A stretch of 64,000 nt of DNA from Heterohyrax brucei (taxonomy: Eukaryota > Chordata > Mammalia > Hyracoidea > Procaviidae). The notes beneath the pieces were generated by a model that was not told the DNA's origin, ran no database searches, and saw only the letters and a list, made by a program, of their open reading frames with translations. Location of the stretch: NCBI GenBank assembly GCA_028571685.1, contig CM053142.1:64071296-64135295 (forward strand), in the 5' to 3' direction. This document shows positions 44,538 through 52,420 of this stretch, piece after piece; the stretch's first letter is position 1, and every line of letters starts with the position of its first letter. Both the position numbers and the translations under genes were made by a program.

Positions 44538-44692
44538 AAAAAAACAAGCTTGTTGCCATTGTTTCCAACTCATAGTGACCCTATGGGACAGAGTAGAGTT
44601 GCCCATAGAGTTTCCAAGAAGTGCCTGGTGGATTCAAATTGCTTGCCTTTTGGCTAGCAACCGAGCTCTTAACCACTGTGCCACCAAGTGAG
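44538..44692 (-). mobile_element. AfroSINE
   Basis: AAGCTTGTTGCCATTGTTTCCAACTCATAGTGACCCTATGGGACAGAGTAGAG, TTTTGGCTAGCAACCGAGCTCTTAACCACTGTGCCACCAAG. Nearly full length. Confidence 0.9.
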
Positions 44693-44884
44693 TACCTTTC
44701 CAGTGAGTGATGTCTAGTTTGGGCCACTCCCTTTGCATACTTCACCTCATTTACATTCTGACAAGAACTCGACCTGTAGATGATACTGTTCTCATTCTGC
44801 ATGAGTTTGCAAGGTTCCACAGCCAGGGCAGGTTAGAGCTGAGTGTCAGATCCACATCCATGACTCCCAACCCCTTGCTGTCTA

Positions 44885-45215
44885 TACTTCTGTGCTGTGT
44901 GGAATGTTCTTATCCCGAGTGCCCCAATTCTACTCACCCTTTAGGGGTGGCCTCCTCTAACTGGCAATGCAAACCAGTAAGGTGATTGCTTCCTCTGAAT
45001 GCTTGTAGCATTTATTTGGCACCAGTGAATACTGCGGGGGGCGGGGGGTAGATGCAGCTTTTTTATTGTTCCTGTCTTCTCTCCTGCTGGAGCGGAGGCC
45101 CCTGTGAGGGCAGGTCTCTGAAATGCTTGTAGCTTGACCTCTTGTCTGGCACAGATTCTCCTCATGCTGTAGCTACTCAATAAATATTGGTTGACTGATT
45201 GATTGACTCCTTAGA
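44885..45215 (+). repeat. L2 LINE 3' end
   Basis: GTGTGGAATGTTCTTATCCCGAGTGCCCC, CCCCTGTGAGGGCAGGTCTCTG and CTCAATAAATATTGGTTGACTGATTGATTG match the L2 terminus. Confidence 0.8.
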
Positions 45216-45729
45216 CTCAGCAAACTTCCCCTGAGCTGGTGGAGGGTGTGGGGGAGTGTCAGCTACAGCTAGGGTAAAACAAAGCAGATGTGGAGGTTTG
45301 CAGCCAATGAAACTGAAGCTTTCCCAGGTGGAACCCAGGGGTGCTGAGGAGGAGAGGAGAGTCAGTTTTCAGCTGACACGCTGCCTGGCTGAGTTGGAGG
45401 GATGGTAGAGGCAGTGAGCAACTCCATGCCCTATACAGCAGCCAGACTTTTGGCCAGCCAGATGTGTTCTTTTCTTTTTCCACGTGTGGGAAATGTGTTC
45501 TTTGGGCTTCTGAGACCAGTGGGCAAATAACCCTTCCAGTCAGGGCCACCAGACACAGTCCTTGGGAGGGTTCTGGCTCTGAGAAAGGGGTCTCAGACCC
45601 TCCTCCCAACCCCAGAGCCAAGCCCTTACCTGCTTCTCCTGACCACTGTGCTCCTTTCTCCTTCAACTTCCTTTCTGAATCCCAGGTCCTCTTCTCTGTT
45701 AAGTAATCTCAACCACTCATATGCCTAGC
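45216..45729. other. Unique intronic sequence
   Basis: No exon or repeat recognised. The minus-strand frame 45,259-45,666 has no domain. Confidence 0.4.
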
Positions 45730-45925
45730 ACCTTTGATCTATTTTTAAAATGTTTTTGCCTATGTCTTATTTAATTTGATCCTCAGAGTGACCCTAAGAA
45801 GTCTGTGAAGCTAGCATTATCCCATTTGCCAGGTGGGAAGACTGAGACACAGAGAGGCTATGGAATCAGTCCAGGTCACACAGCTGACATGTCTTTGGCT
45901 TGTGACCAGAATCTGTGCCACCACT
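45730..45925 (+). repeat. Ancient MIR-type repeat just upstream of the exon
   Basis: ATTTAATTTGATCCTCAGAGTGACCCTAAGAAG and GACTGAGACACAGAGAGGCTATGGAATCAGTCCAGGTCACACAGCTGAC. It ends about 155 bases before the 46,081 exon. Confidence 0.6.
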
Positions 45926-46080
45926 TCTAGAGCAGATGTGGCTACCACAACTGACCATTAGGACAGTCCTCACCCTTTTCTGTGTCTCAAAGTTGGGGAT
46001 GGGAGACCTGCAGTCTTTTGAGTTCCGTAGTTGTGAATCCCAGAGCAATATTGGTATCATGGGCTTTCCTTTCTTTATAG

Positions 46081-46272
46081 CTCTGTGGCTGTGGGCTGCT
46101 TGGAGTGGGCATCTGGCTGTCTGTGTCCCAAGGCAACTTTGCCACCTTCTCCCCAAGCTTCCCCTCGCTGTCTGCAGCCAACCTGGTTATCGCTATAGGC
46201 ACCGTTGTCATGGTGACGGGCTTCCTCGGCTGCCTGGGGGCCATCAAGGAAAACAAGTGCCTCCTTCTCAGT
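46081..46272 (+). CDS. TSPAN9: TSPAN9 coding exon, residues 22-85 (end of TM1, EC1, TM2)
   Basis: This is the first coding exon visible here. It opens in phase 0 after a pyrimidine-rich acceptor ending TTTATAG and closes before donor GTAAGT. It encodes 64 residues: the end of transmembrane segment 1 (LCGCGLLGVGIW), the small extracellular loop (SVSQGNFATFSPSFPSLSAA), TM2 (about residues 55-75, including GFLGCLGAI) and the KENKCLLL turn. The GCLGA-KENKCLL block is diagnostic of the TSPAN4/TSPAN9 branch of tetraspanins. I recall human TSPAN9 as near-identical here (one I/V change), whereas TSPAN4 differs in the EC1 loop. Membrane-proximal cysteines (C23, C25, C72, C81) are in the usual positions for palmitoylation. 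The preceding 21 residues must come from an upstream exon that was not found in the window. Numbering assumes the usual 239-residue protein. Confidence 0.96.
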
Positions 46273-46647
46273 GTAAGTAGACCCTGCATCCAAACTTTCT
46301 GAACTCTGGACCTCCCTGTACTTGGGCCAGTGGGACAGACAAGGCCAATTAGGTGCCCAAGCTGAGCCCAGGGAAATCGCTTCTAGTATGTTCTATGCCA
46401 AACCACACCCCTTTCCCTCATAATTGGCCATTGCTGCCCCTAGTTGTCCCTCCTGCGCCTTGATAGTTGCTTCCTTTACTTTGTCTTCCTTCCCTAGCTG
46501 TCTGGGTTTCCCCAGGAATAGGTGACCCTGCCAATTCTTGAAAGCCCTGCCTAGGTGCCACCTCTGCCCTGTCTTCCCACCCTTCCTGTTTGTACCCCAT
46601 CCCCAGCATCACCACCAGGTACCCATGCCTGGATCTTTTCTTTCTAG

Positions 46648-46722
46648 TTTTTCATCGTCCTGTTGATCATCCTCCTAGCAGAACTGATCTTACTTATCCT
46701 ATTCTTTGTCTACATGGACAAG
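46648..46722 (+). CDS. TSPAN9: TSPAN9 coding exon, residues 86-110 (TM3)
   Basis: This 75-nt, 25-residue exon lies between acceptor TTTCTTTCTAG and donor GTAAGA, both phase 0, only 375 bases after the previous exon. It encodes almost exactly transmembrane helix 3: FFIVLLIILLAELILLILFFVY followed by MDK at the extracellular boundary. A single glutamate (E97) sits inside the helix, a conserved polar residue of tetraspanin TM3. The helix-per-exon layout matches the tetraspanin gene family. The downstream exon begins at once with the large extracellular loop. Confidence 0.96.
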
Positions 46723-46977
46723 GTAAGACCCACAAGAAGGAGGGGATCTGTATGGAATGTCACTGCCCCTGGGGCTGGGGGCAAGGCAAGTGAGGGTCCT
46801 TTTCTAGAGACTTCTAGGAATAGGTGCCTGTTCCTAGGCTCAGCCTACACCTCAATGTTCAGAAGGGTGGAAGTGGTCCCTGGGGACCTTGCCAGCTGGG
46901 GCAGTTTACAGTCAGATTGGAGAACCTCCTTGTTAGTACCACCCAGAATGGTTAGCTAAACTCTCAATCTCCTAGTA

Positions 46978-47190
46978 AGAACTTGGTACAGTGGTTAAAT
47001 GCTGGGCTGCTAATCAAAAGGTTGATTGTTCAAACCCACCAGCTACTCCGCGGGAGAAAGATGTGGCCATCTGTTTCCATAAAGATGACAGCTTTGGAAC
47101 CCTCTGAGGCAGTTCCACTCTGGGGCAGTTCCACTCTGGCTTACAGGGTCACTATGAGTAAGAATAGAGTCGAGGGCAACAGGTTTATTG
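46978..47190 (+). mobile_element. AfroSINE in TSPAN9 intron
   Basis: AACTTGGTACAGTGGTTAAATGCTGGGCTGCTAATCAAAAGG, GGGAGAAAGATGTGGCCATCTGTTTCCATAAAG and GGGTCACTATGAGTAAGAATAGAGTC. It contains an internal 17-bp tandem duplication (GGGGCAGTTCCACTCTG-type, about 47,109-47,144). Confidence 0.85.
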
Positions 47191-47497
47191 TAGGACTAAT
47201 TATTTGTCCCTTGGGTTCATGAAAGACTTGCCACTGAAACTTAGAGACATTCTTAGGATCAGAACTAAACAGTAATTGTTTGGTTTTGGACTTGTGAAAG
47301 GGAAGAAATAACAGTGACATTTTTTGAGCAAGTCCTAGCTCCTGATCAGAATTATTTCCTTGCAACGACCTGTGAGATAGAAACTGTTACTCCAGCCCTG
47401 CGGATAAAGAAGTAGTGGCAAGAGCAGTTAGGTTACTTGCTGAGTGAGGGGTGGAGGGAAGATGACTAATCTGGCTACTCTCTTGCCCCTGAGGGAG

Positions 47498-47514
47498 TTT
47501 TTTTTTTTTTTTTT
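47498..47514. repeat. T homopolymer
   Basis: Seventeen T residues, in the intron between residues 110 and 111. Confidence 0.95.
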
Positions 47515-47599
47515 AATTATTGTAAAAATACATTTACCACGGCAAACCAAGTGCCGTTGAGTTTGCTAATTCAGCATTTTCCAGGATCTTTGACAAGGG

Positions 47600-47767
47600 A
47601 AATGCTGGCGGCATAGTGATTAAATGCTATGGCTGCTAGCCAAGAGACTGGCAGTTCGAATCCTCCCTGTACTCCTGGGAAACTCTATGGGGCAGTTCTT
47701 CTCTGTCCTATAGGGTCACTATGAGTCAGAATCAACTGGACAGCAGTGACTTTTTTTTTTTTTTTTG
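47600..47767 (+). mobile_element. AfroSINE in TSPAN9 intron
   Basis: AATGCTGGCGGCATAGTGATTAAATGCTATGGCTGCTAGCC, CTCTATGGGGCAGTTCTTCTCTGTCCTATAGGG and TATGAGTCAGAATCAACTGGACAGC with a 16-T tail. It lies about 340 bases before the 48,107 exon. Confidence 0.9.
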
Positions 47768-48106
47768 GTATTTTGACAGGGGCAGAGCCCTATACCCAGC
47801 ATATGGTCGTATGTTGGAGAGAGGGCAGCATGGTGGCCTGTGTGGGTGGCTGGCCCTAGGACCAGAGCAGTTGAGGTGCCGGCCCTCTCTTTGCCTTTTT
47901 TAGTATTAGGGCTCTGGCCCTAAGAGCTTAACTGTCCTGTGAGTCAGTGAGACAGCAGAGAGTCCTGCAGACTGAAGCTGAAGCCCACGGGGCCAGCAGA
48001 GGTGGGGCTTCTTCCCTCCTCACCGCTGTCTAGCTGACCTGGGGCAGGTGAGGTGAGCTGTACCCTGATCCTGACCATCCTGCCCTGTCTGCCATCTCCC
48101 TGCCAG

Positions 48107-48208
48107 GTGAATGAGAATGCCAAGAATGACCTGACAGAAGGCCTGCTGCTGTACAACACGGAGAACAATGTGGGCCTTAAGAATGCCTGGAACATCATCC
48201 AGGCTGAG
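48107..48208 (+). CDS. TSPAN9: TSPAN9 coding exon, residues 111-144 (start of large extracellular loop)
   Basis: This 102-nt exon encodes 34 residues after acceptor CTGCCAG and before donor GTGAGC, phase 0. It makes helices A and B of the large extracellular loop EC2, beginning VNENAKNDLTEGL and ending NAWNIIQAE. The stretch NNVGLKNAWNIIQ closely matches human TSPAN9 as I remember it. A few loop residues (N117, T120, N127) differ from the human sequence I recall, consistent with ordinary mammalian divergence. No cysteine lies in this segment, as expected, because the CCG motif comes from the next exon. Confidence 0.96.
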
Positions 48209-48902
48209 GTGAGCGCGGAGGCCACCTGGGGGCTTAGCAGTGAAGAGGGGTGGAGACCAAGGGGTCTTGGGCTGTCTACTTAAGGGATGGAGTTGAGGGG
48301 AACCTGTGCCTTCTGACTTGTATCAGGAGTACAGCACCACTGGGACATTTGCTGAACTGCTGGGTCAGTCACAGTACAGTGGGATCGAGTGGACAGGGAG
48401 GAGGATGGAGGTGCAGGCGGGTCAGCGGAGCTGGACACAGCGGTGGGTGGCTGAGCGAGCACGGGCAGCTGGGGAGGGCGGGCAGCCAGAGAGAGCACAT
48501 TGGCCACGCCTTTCTTTTCTGAAGCTTTGGGGTGAGTGGCACACTTCATTTTAGCAACAGGTTTGCCTCCCTGACCACACCCGGCTTGGCCCAGGAGGCA
48601 CCGGTTGTAGATGGAAAGAAGCCGCTGTGCCTCAGGCACACCATTGCAAGAGCCGGGGAGGGGGCTGCCCAGCGGCTGGTCAGCTGGCAGCCAGCGGGGG
48701 TGATCCACAGGGCAGAGAAGGTGCTCGTAGGAGAGGAGGGAGCCGTCACTTACCGCCCTTCGCGGCTGCTGAGGCACAAAGGAGGGCTGAGAAGAAGGCT
48801 CTTTTCTCCTTCCTGAAAGATCTACTTGGGCTGGGGTAGGCCTGGAGGAGGGTGGGGAGATCGTGGCATGTTCTGACCAGCCCTCTCTGTCCCCACGGGC
48901 AG

Positions 48903-49034
48903 ATGCGATGCTGTGGCGTCACCAGTCACACAGACTGGTTCCCAGTGCTGGGGGACAACACAGTCCCCGACCGCTGCTGCATGGAGAACTTCCAGGGCTG
49001 TGGGCGCAATGCCACCACCCCGCTGTGGAAAACG
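48903..49034 (+). CDS. TSPAN9: TSPAN9 coding exon, residues 145-188 (CCG motif and variable EC2 region)
   Basis: This 132-nt exon encodes 44 residues between acceptor CACGGGCAG and donor GTGAGG. It starts with MRCCGVT, the tetraspanin-defining CCG motif (C147, C148, G149). It continues with VPDRCCMEN (C169, C170) and QGCGRNATT (C177). With C190 of the next exon this gives six EC2 cysteines, enough for three disulfides. N180-A-T182 is an N-glycosylation sequon, conserved in the family member as I recall it. This part of EC2 is where tetraspanins bind partners. Several substitutions here relative to the human protein I remember (SH for DY around residues 152-153, F174) make it the most divergent exon, as is normal for this region. 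Confidence 0.96.
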
Positions 49035-49261
49035 GTGAGGCTGGCCCCTTGGCTTCACCATCCCCGGAGCCTCTGTGGTGGGTAGCCTGGCAGGAGGAGA
49101 CCCAGAGGGACAGGTGGGGCAACATAATAAGGGACAAACTGAATGTGAGAGGGGTGGGTGGCACAGGGGGGCTGAAGCCAAAGAGCAGGTTGAAGGTAGG
49201 GGGGGCTGGACCCACATTCAGGAGAGCTAGAAGGTGAAGGATGGGTGCAGTCTGTAGCCGT

Positions 49262-49312
49262 GCACTGAGGGCCGTATAAGGACCAGGGGCCGTATAAGGA
49301 CCAGGGGCCGAG
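49262..49312. repeat. 19-bp tandem duplication
   Basis: GGGCCGTATAAGGACCA is repeated twice in tandem, 110 bases upstream of the 49,425 exon. Confidence 0.85.
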
Positions 49313-49424
49313 GGTCAAGAGGTAAGAGCAAGAACAGGGGCTGAAGACGAACTTGAGGTGCCGCTGGCCGGATGGAAGTGCATGGTCATGGCAGGACCTT
49401 CACCGAGTGTGCCTTGCTCCCCAG

Positions 49425-49508
49425 GGCTGCTATGAGAAGGTGAAGATGTGGTTTGATGACAACAAGTATGTACTTGGCACGGTGGGGATGTGCATCCTTA
49501 TCATGCAG
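49425..49508 (+). CDS. TSPAN9: TSPAN9 coding exon, residues 189-216 (end of EC2, start of TM4)
   Basis: This 84-nt exon encodes 28 residues after acceptor GCTCCCCAG and before donor GTAAGG. It begins GCYEKVKMWFDDNK, carrying the last conserved EC2 cysteine (C190) and the closing helix of the large loop. It then enters transmembrane segment 4 with VLGTVGMCILIMQ. The short exon splits TM4, as it does in other members of the family. Intron phases are again 0 on both sides. Confidence 0.96.
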
Positions 49509-49759
49509 GTAAGGGGGTGTCCTGAGCCTCGGTCCTTCCCTGCTGGACCCGAGCTAGAGGAGGAGTTAAATAATCTGTTAGCACTTTGAGATGCAAAGAC
49601 TTTACTGCAAGCCACCTGCTGTGCTTGGCTGTCTCTTGGACCTCTTAAGATGCTGGTCCAGACCCTGCAGAACCAGCCTCCTCCGCCCTCCTGAGCGTGA
49701 GCGTGGTGGGTATTGCCTGTAGCACCTGGGTGCGCTTGTTTGTGAACGGCCTGTGTCAC

Positions 49760-50145
49760 GCATGTACAGGGTCTACTTACCTTGTATAAGTAGTCCCAGA
49801 CTTAGGACATACTTGAGTTATGACAAATCTCACTTATGACTGTCTTTCTTATTTATTTTTTTGGTACATCTAATTGTTAGTAGTATGTATGTATTAAAAT
49901 ATATCTGTAAGTTTATATGCAGTGTTACCAATGTCTGAAGACAGATAAAGATCAGATTTATAAAGATATTGATAATCAAAGACAGTAATAATGAAAGCTA
50001 AAACAAAAAAAGAGGAATTTGACTTCTGTCAGAGCCAATTTATGGCGCAGTCGGAATGAAATCCCACTGTAAATCAGGGACTACCTATATGCTGCACTAA
50101 ATTAAACCTGAGTCCTTAGATAGTGATACGAGCACGGGCTCACAA
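49760..50145. other. AT-rich intronic segment
   Basis: AT-rich sequence (ACTTAGGACATACTTGAGTTATGACAAATC and following) that may be a decayed repeat. It looks like an antisense-tail-bearing copy of an old element, but no family could be assigned. Confidence 0.35.
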
Positions 50146-50149
50146 GCCA

Positions 50150-50345
50150 GTCTCCATGGGTGAGTTACTTAGCTTGTCTATATCTTACTTAGCTTGTCTG
50201 TGCCTTAATTTCCACAGCAGGATAATGGGTATGAATTAATAGTGCCACTTCTAAGCATTGAGTGGATTTATACACGTAAGTATCCAGAGAAGTAAAAGGG
50301 ACGTAGGAAGTACTCAGTAGGTGTTAGCGGTTCTTGTAACCATTT
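50150..50345 (+). repeat. MIR element with internal duplication
   Basis: GTGAGTTACTTAGCTTGTCTATATC then CTTACTTAGCTTGTCTGTGCC (a local duplication), followed by CTTAATTTCCACAGCAGGATAATGGG and AGGAAGTACTCAGTAGGTGTTAGCGG. Confidence 0.7.
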
Positions 50346-50387
50346 AATGCGCAACTTTTCTTTTCCATGCTCTAGACTAGCTAAGAA

Positions 50388-50742
50388 AGGCAATGGTGGT
50401 TCAGTGGTAGACTTCTCACCTTCCACGCAGGAGAGCTAGGTGTGATTCTCAGCCAGTGCACCTTATACATAGCTACCACCTGGCCGTTGGTGGTAGTTTG
50501 GGTGTTGCTATGATGTTAACCAGGTTTCAGTAGAGCTTCTAGACTATGATGGATTAGGAAGAAAGGCCTGGTGATCTGCTTCTGAAGATCAGCCAGTGAA
50601 GCCCCATAGAACCCCATGATCCAGTCTCCAACCAACTGTGGTCAGGACGTGGGACTAGGCAGCACACGTTTTGTTCCATCATGCACGGGGTCCCCTGGAG
50701 TTGGGAACTGATTTGATGGCAGCTAACAACAGCAGCAGCCTC
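50388..50742 (+). mobile_element. tRNA-Gly-headed afrotherian SINE (long form)
   Basis: The head CAATGGTGGTTCAGTGGTAGACTTCTCACC...CCACGCAGGAGAG...GTGTGATTCTCAGCCAGTGCA follows a tRNA-Gly gene from first to last stem with changes in box B. A unique body (CACCACCTGG...GATGTTAACCAGGTTTCAG...GAAAGGCCTGGTGATCTGC) and the RTE-like tail GAACTGATTTGATGGCAGCTAACAACAGC follow. About 355 bp. It differs from the other SINEs in its head but shares their tail. Confidence 0.8.
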
Positions 50743-51487
50743 ACTGATGCAGAGGGAGACAGGGCATCCAGACTCAGTCCCTGCCTTCCCTCTTGAAGAT
50801 GAGGCCAGCGTGGCCGATCGAGAGCAGGAGCCCGCCAGCCTGTCTGGAAAGAGGCACAGGGATTGTCCTAACGGAAGGAGCACCTCTCGGCTCCCTGTGA
50901 GCCCAGACTTTTGAATAGCTCCTGCCCCCTGGTAGCCAGAACTCTTCAGTGTCTAGGTCCCCTAGAAGCCATCAAATTTGATTGGTTGCTCCATGGGAAT
51001 ATGGTTGACATCCTTCATGAAGTTATCTTGTACCAGGTTCCTAAACTCTGAATCTTGGGGGCTTCATCACGCCTGAGCTTTGTCTCAGAGCTTTCAAGGC
51101 TCAGCCTGCTCATTTTCACAGAGCTCTTAGGAGATGCATGGACAGTGAGCAAGATCCTATTCAATACCTAGAGGAATGGGGCCCACAGGGGCTGCCTGCA
51201 GCACAGCCCAGACCAGAACACTGGGGCCAGGTCAGCAACCTTGGGCCTTTTCACTTAGGTCTCCTCTTCCTGTATGCCCAGACCATGAGCCACAAGGGCT
51301 GTGGAAGGCATGTACAGTGTCCCTGGTTGTCTTCTTGACTGGTGCACATGGCAGACACTGTGTTGACTGCGAGGTCACAGGTGGGCCTCCTTCTGCCTCC
51401 ATTGCTTCCCTGAGTCATCACCCCTTTTAGGATTTACCATCAAAGGGAACACAAAGAACATTCACACTGTCCTAAGCACAGCACAGT

Positions 51488-51668
51488 AGGAGCCTGTGAG
51501 CCTAGATGGCTAAGCGTTTGGCTGCTAATGGAGAGACTGGTGGTTCGCACTGACCCAACAGCTGTGCAGGAGAAAGACCTGGTGATCTGCTCCCATATGC
51601 AGACCCTATGAGGCAGTTTAGCTTTGTCACTTGGAGTCACTGTAAGTTGGAATGGACTCCTTGGCACT
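51488..51668 (+). mobile_element. AfroSINE in TSPAN9 intron
   Basis: GAGCCTAGATGGCTAAGCGTTTGGCTGCTAATGG, GTGCAGGAGAAAGACCTGGTGATCTGC and GAGTCACTGTAAGTTGGAATGGAC. Diverged. Confidence 0.8.
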
Positions 51669-51965
51669 TTACAAGAACATCAGAAGCAAAGCACAATCTG
51701 TAGGCCAGAGTTCCGTCAGAGAAATCACTTGGGTATTCCAGAACCACTCAGAAAAGGCCCGGTGTCTGCTTTCAGTTCTGGTTTCCCTCTTGAGTTGCTT
51801 GCTAGCTGCTATTGAAGGTCAGGCCCTTTGTGTGTCTGATCTCATTTAGTTGTCACAGTCACCCCTCGAGGAGGCATATGATTCCTGTTTTATGAAGAAG
51901 CTGAGCCTCTGAGGTAGTTCTGGGGCCATCGGTCACCTGTGTGTGACCCTGAGGAGGTCACTGTA

Positions 51966-52166
51966 ATGACAAAAAAAGCAGTTGAGGTTGAGTCAGTTTT
52001 GACTGATGACTATCCCAGAGTTGAACTGTGCTCTGTAGAGCTTTTAGTGGCTGATTGTTTGGTAGATCACCAGGCCTTTCTCCCAGGCACCTCCGGGTGC
52101 ACTCCAACTTCCAGCCTTGCAGTTAGCAACTGAGTGCATTAACCCTTTGCACCATCCAGGGACTCC
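51966..52166 (-). mobile_element. AfroSINE close to the last TSPAN9 exon
   Basis: AGCAGTTGAGGTTGAGTCAGTTTTGACTGATG, GTGCTCTGTAGAGCTTTTAGTGGCTGATTGTTTGG and GCATTAACCCTTTGCACCATCCAGGGACTCC. It ends about 180 bases before the exon at 52,349. Confidence 0.85.
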
Positions 52167-52348
52167 CTACAGCAAAGTCCTCAGCTCTTCACCATCTTCT
52201 TGACTCCACAAGTGTTTTTCCAAGTCTCCCTACCAGCTCCACCCACTTGCTGTAGTCACCCTGTGATGTTACAAAGGCTGATGGGACTGTGCTCAGATCA
52301 CAGGCCACTGGGCCTTCCACTTAAGGCCCTCTCCCTTGTCTCTTTCAG

Positions 52349-52420
52349 ATTCTGGGCATGGCCTTCGCCATGACCCTCTTCCAGCATATCCACCGAACGG
52401 GTAAAAAGTACGATGCGTGA
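52349..52420 (+). CDS. TSPAN9: TSPAN9 last coding exon, residues 217-239 and stop
   Basis: The final coding exon follows acceptor CTCTTTCAG and carries 23 codons plus TGA (52,418-52,420). It completes TM4 (ILGMAFAMTLFQHI) and gives the short cytoplasmic tail HRTGKKYDA. The GKKYDA ending matches human TSPAN9 as I recall it and separates it from TSPAN4. Tetraspanin-9 is a small four-pass plasma-membrane protein that organises tetraspanin microdomains. It is best described in platelets and megakaryocytes and has also been reported as an endosomal host factor. The six exons give 218 residues, so with the usual 21-residue first exon the total is 239, the expected family length. No disruption was seen. 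Confidence 0.96.
   Translation: MLGMAFAMTLFQHIHRTGKKYDA

Larger units (their letters stand above)
1..46080 (+). other. TSPAN9: Probable 3' part of a long TSPAN9 intron
   Basis: The exon at 46,081 needs an upstream exon for 21 residues, beginning MARGCLCC in other mammals. I read through this region for that peptide and for a phase-0 donor after an FNLIFW-like coding stretch and found none. TSPAN9 is known to have very long 5' introns, so the simplest reading is that this whole stretch is intronic. That is inference. Confidence 0.6.

Noticed and set aside
48280-48777. 165-codon minus-strand frame in a TSPAN9 intron
   Set aside because: It is antisense to intronic GC-rich DNA, has no recognisable domain and no support as a separate gene.
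50388-50460. tRNA-Gly gene
   Set aside because: The head resembles tRNA-Gly, but box B is damaged, no terminator follows, and the sequence continues into a SINE body and tail.
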